Assembly: GCF_041146795.1 (NCBI RefSeq)
Contig: NC_135187.1
Coordinates: 21,459,056 to 21,523,055, forward strand
DNA from: Maylandia zebra
Taxonomy: Eukaryota; Chordata; Actinopteri; Cichliformes; Cichlidae
Length of the DNA stretch: 64,000 nucleotides
Reading direction: 5' to 3'
Positions within the stretch are counted from its first letter, which is position 1. Every line of letters begins with the position of its first letter. Below, in pieces: positions 12,969 to 25,869 of this stretch. The translations under genes were made by a program, and so were the position numbers. A model generated the notes under the pieces. That model ran no database searches. It was not told where the DNA came from and was given only the letters and a program-made list of their open reading frames with translations.

Positions 12969-15900
12969 TCCTAATATATTTACTACTAGGTTATATGTCA
13001 ATCCTTCACTGTCTTTGCATTTACTTGCTTTGCCAGGGACGTGATATGTATTGAGTGTGTATGCAGCTTTAGGGGCAGGGCCACCTAACATGATAAAAAG
13101 TATTCATAACGAGTATTCCAACAAAGGCAGATGTACACGATCGGTGTATGCTATGCTAGCTGTTCTCCTCCACTACTTGGTGCCATTGAACCGGGCCTAG
13201 CTAGCACTAGCTGATAACTTAACACTCCAAGCGTTCATCAAAACATGGTACCTTCTGCCTCCAAAAAACTCAAACGGCTTTAAAAGTGTTATCACATTGG
13301 CTATGTCCACCATTTGGTGAGGATTATTTTACGTGAATGCAGCTAACCAGTGTTTATGCAAACATTTAATTGATCGTAGAGAAACGGTCTATTTGTTGAG
13401 TTTAGTAGCCATTTAGCACCAAAACAGCACTACTGAAGTTATGAATGCCCTTCCTACAGCCACTGACAGCTGACTAACGTTTCTTCAATCAAATTGGGCT
13501 AAACCACAGAGCAGGTTAGATTGGGGAATTTTGTGAGTAACGATGTCCTATTTCTTACCAGTTCGAGATCTGCCTACTTCAGCATATTAAATCCATAAGT
13601 CACAGGCAAACACATTTAAATATTTTAACGTTTGGAAAAAACAAAAATCTCACCTTATGTTGGATGGAAAAAAATCCAATGAGATGTTAGAGAAATCAAG
13701 AAAACTGTTCTTTAGTTCTCTTCTGTAATTGTACATTTTTCCATATATTCTCCTGCTAGAGAAGAACAGTTGTGTATGTGAAGTGTGGAAGGAGGCTGAC
13801 AATGTTGATTGGCAGCTTGAATCTTTTTGTGTTCTTAAAATTGAAAAATAAAGTATTGACCTCGGTGGAGGATGAGCTTTTTCGGTGCCTTTCTCAGTTT
13901 TCTTTAAGACACTGAAAATATGCCTTGTGCACACAAGCACAAGGCAGCTGAAAAAGACAAAGAAAGAAACAGTTAAAGCTGAATGCAACGAACGGTGAAA
14001 GCTAAAGACCATCGTATATTCACAAAATTACATTAAAGGTGATTATTGTCATGGCCAAAGGAGGGGAAAAATCAAGAGAGACTGGGATTTCAGAGTGATT
14101 AGTGACACTCCTGTGGCCTTGGGCAAATCTGCATTGTCAGCCAGCTAATTTAAGATAAATACAAAAAGTACCGGTCCAAACCTCGTGATGATGGAAAACC
14201 AAATTGTTTTGCAGAAATGTGTTGTCTAATTTACATTTTGAGCCATTTTAAATATGCTCTCATTGCATAATCTTCATTTTCTAATAACCCCAATATATTT
14301 ATGCCTTAATGTTCTTTCTCATGAGCCCTTTCTTTTTCTTTTGCTGTTGTAACCTTGGAAGGTAATTTACCAGCTGCTTATCTTCACTCACCAGCTTGTG
14401 TTCAGGTCAGTCCCACATGTCAAACTAAGCTGAGGTTCCTCACCGTTGGATGCTGGAACAAAGCTTGGGAATGTAATAGTGAATTCACAAAAAAAAAGAA
14501 AAAAAAAGAAGAAGAAGCCATAATTACAATTTGGTGTAGCTTTGTAGTGTACTAAATATGTAGCTAAATTCTATGAGTGATACATGTAGCATCATCTGCT
14601 CATTACAGAGAAAAGTAAGACAGCAATATTAGGAGAGAAAAAACTGTTTCTGGCAGTAAATTAAGATGTGGAATTAAACCACAATCTGAGTGTAGAAATT
14701 CACCTCATAAAAAGAGACAACATTATTATTCTTATATATTAAATATTTTGTCTCCATTATAGTATGATACCAGAATTCTCACCAAAGTGGCGATAGCCTG
14801 GTCTGATGTCCGTGCTTGTGAATTAAATCATGCAAAAAACTATCCAGCTGACTTTCATTAGATTTTGTGGAGAGCTGTGGCATGAGCAAAGGATGATTAT
14901 GTGTCAGCAGAATTCAGATCACTTTCTTTAAAATTGTTAAATAAAGTGTTAACCTCAGAGGAAGATAGGCTTTTTTAATGTCTTGCCAGTACAGCAGTAT
15001 TTTTGCGTTTAATATTAAACCTCTACCATTTTTGGTTTGTTTATTTTCATTGTAATCCATGTCAGTTCTGAAGCCTGCACTACAGGAATGGATTTGAGAT
15101 AAGAGAAGTATGTTGAGGTTGAACCTGCAGTAATTCATGCTGCACACATGTTTTACTTTAGATCTGGTGTATGTTGGAGATAACAGAGTCCAAATCTACT
15201 CATCTATCAACTATTGCAATGATATTACTGTTTCCTGAAGATCCACTGGACCAAGGGTGTCTAACGCTATCGATGAACTAATTTACTAAATAAATTTCAG
15301 CTGATTTGTGTTTTAAGCCACACTGTATGATATGAATGTAATACCTGCTGTGTATGCATGTAAGTTTATATACTGCAAATCCACTGAATTGAAGGCTACT
15401 GACAACAGCTGCAGTTCTGCTGTTTGTTTTAATGCTTCTGTGGACATTTAGTTACCGACACTTATGTTGACTGAGAGCAGTTATCAGCCAAAGAAGTGCT
15501 ACAATGTTGCACAGTATTAGACCAAACTCTTTTGAAGATGGCTATGGAGTAGATGTTCGGTGCTCTGTTACATCACTTACACTGCTTTAAAATCCAGAAA
15601 GCAGTGTTCAAGTGCTCTGGCTGATCAGACTCACAGTGAGGTTGAAGTTGGATGAAGCTATCCATATGCACATTTATTTTAATTGCACAAATAGACAAGA
15701 TGAATGGTAAAGTGGAAAACTACATCCAGGACAGAAACAAGCGCATTATGCTGCTAACACAACTTTGCAGCATGCTAACGCTAAGCTAGTTATCTGCCGA
15801 TCTCAGCAGCCAGACCCTGAACTTCAACAGGTAACAAGCAGATGAGCAGTCAGGCTGCAGCCTCCCTTTCTACCTGTTCACGTTTCTAAAGCAGAATCAC

Positions 15901-16440
15901 TGTGGCTGGTTTTCATCTTTGAGTTGTGTGGTCAGCTTTTTATTCTACTAAGAGAAAGATCTTGGAGATGTGTGGCCTCATTAGGGATTTGTGTTGGTGT
16001 GTGGGGTTGTAGCCTCAGGTTTATATTGTTAAATGGTGATTATGAGACAGTGTGTTTCAGCTATTTTGCAGAGTAACGTGAAAGTAATGTAATGAGTAGT
16101 ATAACCAAATACTTTTTCCCAGGAGTAAATAAGTAACGTATTCTATTAATTTTAAGAAAAGTGTTACAACTCTAACACTGATCACAACAAAGAGAGGGAA
16201 TACATAATATACATATGCACAAACGTTTGACTCACAGCATGCAATTAATTTGCATGAATGTAATTTCTTTCTTGTTGCTTAGCAATGCATGGTGACGACT
16301 CTCGAAACTGAGCCAGTGAGAACCAGTGACAATTGATAAGAGAGTTAATCGGAATCACTAAATTCTTATCAGTTCCCATCACCACACGGTACGTTTAATT
16401 CTTCTACAGTGGAAGTATAAACATGCATGAATACTAAAAA

Positions 16441-16655
16441 GGAGGAGATAGCTCAGCAGGGTAGAGCGTTCACCCCATGATCGGGGGTTCAAATCGACCA
16501 AACGGCTACCCTGAGGTACCCCTGAGCAAGGTACCATCCCTACCCACTGCTCCCCGGGCGCTGGATTGGTGGCTGCCCACTGCTTCACTGAGTGAGTGGG
16601 TTAAATGCAGAGAGTAATTTCCCTACAGGGGATTAATAAAGTATACCAAAAAAGC
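16441..16655 (+). mobile_element. tRNA-derived SINE
   Basis: The head resembles a tRNA: an A-box-like TAGCTCAGCAGG at 16449-16460 and a B-box-like GGTTCAAATCG at 16486-16496, the two internal RNA polymerase III promoter elements. The body then contains CTGAGCAAGGTACC and CCCCGGGCGCTGG words and ends near AATAAAGTATACC. This layout is typical of teleost tRNA-derived SINEs. It is not a functional tRNA gene, because the acceptor and anticodon stems do not close. Confidence 0.7.
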
Positions 16656-19124
16656 GGCTCAATATGATAAACTCTTACCTTCACTGCCTGAAAAAAAAGT
16701 GTTTAGCAGTTCCTCTCTTTCCGCTGCATTTCCAAGATGGTAAAAATTAAGGCCCAAATGTGCATAGCACTCCACACTTGATGGTGTGAATGTATATGTG
16801 CAAACAGTAGTCTAAGCATGGAAGCACATGATTGGAGACATGACACCGGATGCTGAAATGGAAACAGCCTGTTAGTTGGATAAAACTCCAACATGCAGAT
16901 CAAATCTAGGGTGATAGCTGGTGAAGCAGAGCTACGGCTTGGTTCAGGTGGCAGCAAACCCTAAGTTGAGGTTTGGGCTGTAACTGGGCAGACTGGGGTA
17001 ATGCACAGGCAAGCGATCCAGCGAGTTCAGCTAAGCCAATGTGGATATCGGATAAGACAGGAGATTGGGTAAGAAATGATGAATCATTCACTGCAGCAAA
17101 AGGAAAACAGCAAACTATGTGGGCTGAATATTGAAGTCACAGAAAATACTATCAATATCTGGCGGAAACTACGAGTGCTTGATAGAGCAGAGACTTTGCT
17201 CCAGGGACCAGGAGGTAGCAGAGCAGATCATTGGAAAGAGACTTGATTGCAAAAGTGGCTAATGGCTGGTGCGCCTGTGTTTAGGTACCAGGCACCTGCC
17301 TCCAATCCTGGAGTCTCACATGAAGGGGAGAACGAGAGATGCTGCAAACGTGTTTTCAAACACCATACCGAGAAAGGAACATGGAGTCTTCATGTCAGGC
17401 CAACACTAATCAGCTGGGCCCTGCTTGCTCCATGAACTCACTAATCAAGTGTTTGCACACTTGCTACCAGTGTGACAAGAGGGAAGATGGAAAGAGTCAC
17501 CCTCCTGATGTTCTGGACCTGTGACTGATGAAGTGCATCACCACAAATCAGAAGCCTCTCACTGTGTCTCGGCGGGACGTATGCCTACTTATTTCTCCCT
17601 TTAGGGTGTAAGTGCAGAGGAAGGATACATTTATAGATCGTATCTATCAGGCTCAGACCACGGTGTAGTACACCGTGGTCTGAGCCTGATAGATACGGCT
17701 GGTGTATTAACAGTGATTTGGTCTGGGTTAAAAGGGCAGCTAACTTTTTTGAAGGGCATGTTATGTTTTGTGCTCAGTTCGGGATCAGCTCTTTTGATTT
17801 CTGGGCATTGGCAATAAAACATAATGGAAGAACTTTGATTACTTGAGCTCTCTGTCAGACAGAAACATTAAATCTGTGCTGCCATGATAGTGAGCATGTG
17901 GCAGTGCCATGTATTTTTGCCCAGAGGATGTATTCCAATGGCTTGAGTGATACTCTGACTTTTCGTCCAATACTTCAATGAGGATGGCATTTGTGGTTTT
18001 GAGCAGCTGGACTAATTAATAAATTATAGATTTACACGAAATGAGATGTGATACAAAGGTTTAGACTCTGTTCAAGATGAATTGCATTAACCTTGGCGAT
18101 CCTCTGACTTTTCATCTAATCGTTCGTAATTTAAATTATGAGCAGTCGTTTAAAGACCTGATGACATCCCCATCTGTCTGCGCTTGCGTTTGGTACTAGT
18201 AATAAAGCATGCTAGACTGTGAACCAGAGTGTTTAATCTGTGTGAATCACAGCATCGCAGATGCTACCCATGGACTCTTGCTTCAACTTTGTTTTAAAAC
18301 CAAACCCTCCAAAACTGCTCATTCAGAGCCTTAACCAGCCAACAAAAGTGTTTTAGATTGCAACAAAATCATTGTTTTAACCATAGATATACAGCGATCT
18401 ATTCTAGTTCAGGCCACGTTGGCTTCTCTGCACTGCTGTTTCCCTGCTTATTAATTAGACAATCTACTCAGCAAGCTGCCCATTATCCAGCAATTGAAAT
18501 TAAATCTTTAGAACCACCAAAAATACTTTATTTCCCCTCAAGGACACATTTTAGTCCACTAAGTCAATTATCATACGCATAATTATCTAGGTGTCCTGGT
18601 GCCCCATCTGTCTTTACTCCACTGATCTGTGCCTTTTGCCTCCCTCAAACTTGTCTATGAGGTCTTGACACTTTTTAAAACTAATCTTTATGTATGGCTG
18701 CTGTCGCGAGCATCTGAATACATTTACAAGTCTAATGTATGCAGATCGAGACTTCTCTTTCTTATTGAGTCTCACGGTGAATGTTGAATGACGGAACAGG
18801 ACCTTTCGTAAATGCAGTCAAGCAGGGACGGTGGAAGCAAACACGACAGCGTCTCTCTCATCATAACATACGTCAGACTAGATTTAGGGGACATCTTTCA
18901 GAGATATGACTCAAAAGCAGATCAGGTCTGACAAGGCTAATTTTGTACTGTGACGCAGCAAGACATTTTACATTTTTTTCCAGTATCAATAAAGTCTTAT
19001 ATCTCCATTTCTATATTGATATTGTTACTGAAAGGAGAAAAGAAAAAAGCTACTAAATAGAGAGCTCCAGTCCTGATCAGAGCTTCTTGTCTTTAAAACT
19101 TCTATTTCTTAACTTTTATACCTT
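16656..19124. other. Non-coding stretch containing a perfect hairpin
   Basis: No exon or known element is identified. The short frames on both strands have no recognisable motif. The notable object is the 28-bp perfect inverted repeat at 17639-17697. Confidence 0.6.
17639..17697. repeat. Perfect 28-bp inverted repeat with a 3-nt loop
   Basis: The left arm 17639-17666 (starting CGTATCTATCAGG) is the exact reverse complement of the right arm 17670-17697; only AGT separates them. Pairing stops abruptly at both bases of the stem. The absence of any mismatch implies recent origin or repair-driven correction. No target duplication is obvious. The loop is too small for a typical microRNA precursor. 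Confidence 0.95.
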
Positions 19125-20206
19125 TTATGACTTGTATAAGATTTTAGACCATTTCATGATCTGGTGACTCTGGAGGGCATTAGAGTACAATTTACTCATT
19201 GTTATGGTCAAGAAACTAGTTTGAGATGATCTGAACTCACATGGTGCGTTATCCCACTGTAACCAGCCATCAGAAGATGTGGTACCAAGAAAGAATCCCC
19301 CACACTTACAACACAACAACCAGCCTGAATGATTACTAGATAGTCCAGTTTTGGTGAGCAAGTTAAAGCCTCAGTTTCCTGTTCTGAGATGACAGGAGTG
19401 GCACCCGGTGTGGTCTTCTTCTGCTCTAGCCCAGCGGTCCCCAACCCCTGGGCCTCGGACCGGTACCGGTCCGTGAGTTGTTTGGTACCGGGCCGTGAGA
19501 GTTGAGGCTCAGGTGTGAAATGTATGGTTTTCAGGGTTTTTATCGGTTTTCAGCGTTATTTTGTTATCGTTTTTATCGTTAACTCGGTTTTCCTGGGTCT
19601 TTTCACGTGTGTTATGAATAAATCTTCTTTTTTTCGGTACCGGTACTAGTTTTATTTTGTTGTATTTATCCGCGACACCTTAAAGGCCGGTCCGTGAAAA
19701 TATTGTCGGGCATAAACCGGTTCGTGGCGCAAAAAAGGTTGGGGACCGCTGCTCTAGCCCATCTGCTTCAAGGTCTTGCATTCAGAGATGCTCTTCTGCA
19801 TACCTTTATTTTAACAAGTGGTTATTTGACATACTGTTGCCCCCTATTAGGTCGAAGCAATGTGCCCATTCTTCTCTGAGCTGTAGCATCAACAAGGCAT
19901 TTCCACTTGAGAACTGCCACTCTGGATATTTTCTCTTTTCCAGACCATACTCTGGAAGTCTTGGAGATAGTTATGTGGGAAAAACCCAGCAGATCACCAG
20001 TTTCTGAAATACTCACACCAACAACCATTCCACTTTCATAGTCACTTGAATCATCTTCCTTTCTCATTTTGAATTTCAGCAGGTCATCTTGACCACATCT
20101 ACATGCCTAAATGAATTATTCTGCTGCCACGCGATTGGCTGATTATGTATTTGCATTAATGAGCAGCTGAACAGAGGTAACTCATAAATTGGGCAGTGAG
20201 TGCAAT
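19125..20206 (-). mobile_element. Deletion-derivative Tc1-like transposon, interrupted by a MITE
   Basis: Read on the minus strand, the segment at 19822-20067 encodes an N-terminal transposase piece with GVSISETGDLLGFSHITISK, the helix-turn-helix region of a fish Tc1-like family. The segment at 19125-19361 encodes a distal piece with SSDGWLQWDNAPC (a relic of the second catalytic Asp region). Most of the catalytic core between them is gone, and the C-terminus with the last acidic residue is lost. The end near 20206 retains a decayed terminal repeat. A hAT MITE sits inside, at 19432-19751. Confidence 0.75.
19432..19751. mobile_element. hAT-superfamily MITE, 320 bp, with perfect TSD
   Basis: The terminal inverted repeats are CAGCGGTCCCCAACC at the left end and GGTTGGGGACCGCTG at the right end, exact complements over 15 bp. 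The 8-bp flanks CTCTAGCC (19424-19431) and CTCTAGCC (19752-19759) are identical, the target-site signature of hAT transposition. There is no coding capacity, so it was mobilised in trans. It splits an older Tc1 remnant, which gives the relative order of the two insertions. Confidence 0.93.
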
Positions 20207-21381
20207 TATCTATAGTTGCTTGATTAAATTTACATATATTAAGGTGCAGATGTAGGTGCTAATTCTCTGTAGAGTGTGATTTTTTTCTTCTGGAGTTAAA
20301 AATTCCTATTCTTCTTCTACCAAAACTTTATTTGTACAACTCCAAGGTAAAGGTAAAGACTTTAACATGCCATACACGTCTTTCTCCTTTCTATTCTTCG
20401 ATTCTTCACCTTTACGTCATAATAATTAAAACTCCTGCTGCAATGTCAACAGCTACAGAAATAGCCCTGTTTAAGTGACTCACCACAAGCTGCTTTATGC
20501 TCATCTGTCTTTTTGTGCGACCCAGTGCAGAAAATGGTTTATTGTTGCCTTGTTTTGTTTTGTTTTTTTCTTTGAATGTGGACTGATGTGCACTCATTTG
20601 TTGAACACGTTTGATGACCTGTCTGTCATCCTACATTATGAGAATTATAACAGCCGCAGGGGAGGATACAAGGAGAAGACATTTGCTTTGCAGGTTCATT
20701 CTGTACTGAAAAGTTTGACTTCTCTTGCGTGGTGATCACAGCACAGAGTTCACAGATCTTACAGAAAATGATTCCAGCATGACTGGAGGTAAGAAGAGAG
20801 AAAAAGAGAATTGTGTAAATGGATTAATAGGTGAATAAATCAAGATTTTAGGTTTTCCTGGTGTGGTTGTTTGGTTTTTGGTTGCAATCATGGTTCAAAA
20901 AGGTGATTTAATGATAATAAGCGGGTTGATAGATTGCTTTGCATAAAGTTAGGTGCACAAAGACTTTACAAATATGCAAAACATGACAAAAGAAAAATCA
21001 GCTGCACTCTCGCTCCTTTACCTAATTATTGCAACACAAAATAATTCCCAGCATGCCTTTTCTTCATCAGACCTGCTCCAGCCCCCTTTTTCTTGCTGTG
21101 AATGTGCATGCATGTTTGCTTGAACATGTGTCATACGTTTTTACAGTTTGTGCAGACAGAAAGGACTGCAGACAAAGTTCTCCTGGCTAAGATGTTCTTT
21201 GATGTGCTCTTTGAATGAATTCCAAGTAAGAGGATGTGAAAAGGACACAAGTGGGTAAATACTGCATCGCCACAGATTTGTAGCAAAAATGAAAGGATGT
21301 CCCATCCCTGAACTCACTGGGCTATTCGGATGTGCACGGGCTGAAAGGCATATAATCTCTGCTTGTTCCAGTGGAGATGTA

Positions 21382-21383
<2 letters not shown>

Positions 21384-21471
<88 letters not shown>
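21384..21471 (+). repeat. (GT)n microsatellite, about 88 bp
   Basis: An uninterrupted GT/TG dinucleotide array. The Cys-Val and His-Thr frames across it on the two strands are artefacts. Arrays this long are usually polymorphic and can adopt Z-DNA. Confidence 0.98.
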
Positions 21472-21473
<2 letters not shown>

Positions 21474-23776
21474 CAGCGTTTACATTAACACTTTCCAGTG
21501 ACACAAGAAAAACACCTAGCAAAGCCGAAGTGTGACTTTTTCATTGAACAGAGCTTTAGAAACCTGATTATTTTTTACAGACTTCTTCACAAAATGAAGC
21601 GGCTGCTGATGCCGTCTGCATTTTAAGGATGGAGCGTGCCCACCGGTTGTTCCGTGTGTGATGCGGCGGCACCCTCCAGTGGACAGTGTGATGCTGACGT
21701 TTCGTCGTTTCACCAGCAAGTTTGACCTCACATTTTCTTCAATAATACACACATGTGTGTGCAAAACAACAACAAACCTACTTCGTGTTGCATTCACAGA
21801 ATTGAAATTTTCGTGTAAAATATGTGCTGTCGTATGTTCCCCTGACACTTCCAGAGTGACGTGTGGAAACTAAGAAGAAGGAAGAGTTCGGACTGCGGCG
21901 TCTTGCATATTGAGCAGCTTCACCAGAAGAGGATGCTGCTCTCTCACTCATGAAGGGGCATTGAGAAAATGAGTACAAGCACCAAGATGGGTTTCACAGA
22001 GTCGCTTGGAGCATCTGCGGTTGGAAACTCTTTGTTTCACAGCGAGAGAAACAGAAAACGATGACAAACTGTCTAGAAATATACAGATAACTCACAGAAG
22101 GTGTAGCAGCTGTTTTTTGGGGGAAAGAGTGCCCTTCAGTTTGAAGGCATGCTGGAGGAAAAAGTTGGTGTTTAAATGCAAAAACCAAAACTGTAACAGA
22201 CTAATGGTGGACTGCTGGATTCAGTGTTTTCATTGTTTTCTTTGTACCATTCTTTGCATTTATTTTTGGAGCTGTTAACTTCTCTCCTTCTCCCTTTTTC
22301 TTTTTTCTGCCTGCAGATTGTCTGGGCGGGCTTCAGAAAAGATTGTGGGAGGCGTTTAGACGCCTCACGTTTCTCTCATTGTTGCCAGAGGCATTTGAGG
22401 TGAAATGTTAGCACGATTCTCTATAAGATATGTTTAAACGTTTTAATGAGCAGGTAGAAAAAAATACAGCCTGACTCACTGTAGCCTACTGCAGCCTCAC
22501 AGTCTAGACGCTGGAGACGGCACGAGCTGAAATGGTTGATCCGCAGCATGTGCATGCGTTTGAAGCATTTGAAGCATGTATTTGTTGCTCTGACTGAGCA
22601 AGACTGACTTTCACAAACAAAGAAGTCTCAAATGCAAAGCAAAGAGAAGGGGAAAGAAATGCTCCTGTGTCACATTTCTAATGGTTTCACTGGTCGGTGG
22701 CGTGCACCGGGTCCATTATGTTTAGAAGTAAATCACTTCTATAATCTGGGTGCTGTTTGGCTGATCAGGTGTTTATAGACTCAATATATCAGGAACGGAT
22801 AACCAGGCCAGAATTATTCAGCATGTTGAATTCAGCAAGTTGTAACCTTGTTAGGTAAAAAGCATGTCTGTATGAAAAACCTGGTATAAACTTACAAAGA
22901 ACTTGCTTATATGCATAGGTGGAGGTACTGTGTGAATACTCTCTGCTTTAATGTCTGTTTTTAAGGATTTTTTACATCTGTGTGAAAAAGTGTCCACCAT
23001 TTAGGGAGCAGCCTCAGTGTGGATTTGAGGAGGGATCCACCTCCTCCTCCATGGACCACATCCTTCAGTGCTCTGAGATATGCATGTGGACCAGGAACTG
23101 ATTAATCACACATTACAGTACAATATAAATATTAATCAATATAGTTTCAGCAAACCTCACTACAGCCCCTTAATAATCGATGGTTTTGTCTGAGTCTAAA
23201 CTAATTTTCACAGATTTATTTATATAAAATGAGAGAAACAAAAAATAAATGGAGGAGTGCACAGAATCTATTCCTGCTAAGCATAAACCATAAGAAAGAA
23301 AACATGCAAATCAACTGGGGGTGAACGCTAGAGTGATACAAACGTGTCATAAACTAACAATACCTTTTACAGCAATGTTTCAGCTTGCTGATTCTCAGGG
23401 AAAAAGCTAATGATCACTCCCATTTCTCCCATGAAGTCCTATAAAAATACACAAATAAACAAACCCAACATTTCTGGACTTGGTTCATCTTTAAAGTTCA
23501 GTGCAAACTTTTATCAAAAGTGCATCTTGCATTTCATGTTAAGAGACCTTTAGAAGCCAGCGCCGTGTCTCTCTGAGAGTCGTGACAAATGAGAGAGTAC
23601 AGCAGAGTGAAAATGGCCTCTGACCGGAGTACAGCAGCTGAATCATCACTGTGCCATCCACGCTTGTGCGGTGTGGTCACCGAGGTGGCTTTTAGACTGC
23701 CTGGAGCACAGGAAGCAAATGAACTGGACTGCAACCTCCTTTCATCTCTACAACCATATAATATAACAAGAGTGAG

Positions 23777-23778
23777 CA

Positions 23779-23866
<88 letters not shown>

Positions 23867-23868
23867 AA
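23777..23868 (+). repeat. (AAAG)n microsatellite, about 92 bp
   Basis: An uninterrupted GAAA/AAAG array of about 23 units in a purine-rich stretch that continues to about 24010. The mirror-symmetric polypurine strand could form triplex DNA. The Lys-Glu-Arg and Phe-Leu-Ser frames are artefacts. Confidence 0.97.
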
Positions 23869-25869
23869 TGCTAAGAGAAAATGTCTGAAAAAGAAGGAAA
23901 CAAGACGCAGAGAGTTAAAAAAAATCACAGTGAGAATTGTAGAACAAGGGAATGAGGAAGAGAGTGGAAGTAAAGAGAGAAAGGGAGGCAGGGAGGGGAG
24001 GAAGAACAGGAGCGACAACGTGGCAGGAGGTTTCATCTGATGTAGAGCTTGGATGGGATGATAGGACTCTGGGTTCATGTGAGGATGAGTGCTGGTAGAA
24101 AGCGCTGCACTCTCACTAAACAATCATTAACTTCCAAACCCCTTTAACTGCTGTTTGCACTTGATCTAACAGGACAATTTTGAATCATATAATTTAGTTT
24201 TCACTATCTATTTGATGCCTAATGCAGGGCATTTTCTTATAAATTAAGCCATAAGTTAAGATACCGCTCATTTAATAACAGTGCTAGAATGAAGTAAGTA
24301 GCATAAGTATTACAGGGTGGTTTGATTACACTTAATGTGCATTTCCAAAGCAAAATTCTCCCTTGTCTTTGAGTTCTCATCTTCCAGACAGCCTTCATCA
24401 CACTGATATGGTTGTTGTATTACAATAGAGCTTCCTGTTTATTTCTTATTCTTATACAGTTTAATTCTTTGACAGTTTCACGAGCCTCAGTTTAGTCAAA
24501 TGGATGCTGAATGTATCTGCAAGGATTCTGTAACACTGATTGAAGCTGATTGGTGTATATGATTTGTTTTCTTAGAGTTTCAAATCTAGTATTTCTGACT
24601 TTTACATCCATGTTAACCTCCATATGCAAGAAAAACTGGAAATATATTCATTCTGAAGTGGCTGAAGTCAACAGACACTGCATGTTTTAAGCACAGAGAT
24701 GCGGATGCCGGCATTACTGTGTCTCTTAAAATTGTTTTTACATCAGATTTTACCAAAAAGTACTTCCAGGCTTCGCTCTGACCCCGTGTAAAGCTTTTAC
24801 ACTCGCCAGCTAATTGTGGGTTTTGCCTCTTTGTAGCCCACCTTTCAATTTAACACTTAATTGCTGGAAAAGAGGGGATTCACTCAACAAGCAGTTGCAG
24901 GCCACGTGCCAGTAAAGACAAGGGAATGGCTGGCACCCCCACACACTCTTCACACACTGCACAAAAACAGATGTTTACAGGTGCGTATACAGCTGTTTTC
25001 CCAATTGTGATCATGTCATATGTAACAGAACAGTTTGTAGTTATAACTAGAAATAAACTATAAAGACACCAGTGTTACTGCATTTTCAAGACTAAATGTT
25101 GGAAATCTTATTGTTTATGATGGCTTTTGTATATTTTCATGATGCATCTTTTATTCCTCTGTAAATTTTGATACCAAGAAGCTTTAAAAGATTCATTTTA
25201 TGTGGACTGTGCACCTTATTTGTGTGCAAAGAAAGAATGCGGTGTTTGATGCTGCAGAAGCTCCAGTTGTCCAACGATTATGGAATTACATTCAGTTATA
25301 TGCTCGAGTTTTGTCATCACTGATAGGCAACAATAAAATAAACAGTTGTTGTGACATTTTTTGAGCACGGTGGCAATTTCTGGAGTGGTCAAATGAAACA
25401 AGTGAAGAAGTGGAAAGAAATGAGCTGTTTGGTTTGAGGCTGGCTCCAAAACTGACCCAGTTCTTACAGAAACCATTTTAACAACTTAAGACTTTACAGC
25501 GTGGTACAAATCGAAAAGCTTGTCTTTTATTTTCCCTTCATGACAAAACTGTCAGTGTAAGTTTTACACAGCTCAGCCTGTTTCCGTTATTTAAAGATTT
25601 AAATCTGCATTTTTATGATTTAGATTAACAATTAGAGTGATAGGTGCTGCCTGTCAGGAATTCTCAACTGTTTCGACTCAGTGGACCTCTCTTAAAAATC
25701 TACATGCACTCATGGTGGGCGTGAATGTTGTGGTAATTCGGGGGTTTTAATGATTTCTCTGAACTGTTCTTTTTCTGGAGTAGATTAAACAGGATACATA
25801 TTTAATGACTTTGTAAAACAAAAATTGAGTGCACAAGTTTGAGTTAACTTGGATATTCTCTAATCGAAA

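Larger units (their letters stand above)
11712..16440. other. Non-coding stretch with two X-box-like palindromes
   Basis: No gene is recognised in about 4.7 kb. The minus frame at 13650-14012 and the other short frames lack recognisable motifs. Two sequences matching the RFX X-box consensus stand out at 12439-12452 and 12954-12967. A segment near 16070-16170 (repeats of GTAATG and GAGTA words) looks like a decayed DNA-transposon end. Confidence 0.55.
20207..25869. other. Non-coding stretch with microsatellites
   Basis: About 5.7 kb with no recognised exon. It contains the long GT array at 21384-21471 and the AAAG array at 23777-23868. The frames of 60-140 aa here are either translations of these arrays or motif-free. 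The region 21640-22020 is slightly GC-richer, but I see no supported promoter or coding exon in it. Confidence 0.6.

Noticed and set aside
16441..16515. Functional tRNA gene
   Set aside because: A and B boxes are present but the acceptor and anticodon arms do not pair; part of a SINE.
17639..17697. MicroRNA precursor
   Set aside because: The 3-nt loop and perfect pairing are unlike animal pre-miRNAs, and no known miRNA sequence was recognised.
21969..22064. 31-codon frame starting MSTSTKMGF in a slightly GC-rich stretch
   Set aside because: No homology recognised, no splice or promoter evidence; could be chance.
23692..24123. 143-codon minus-strand frame
   Set aside because: Mostly a translation of the AAAG microsatellite (Phe-Leu-Ser repeats).
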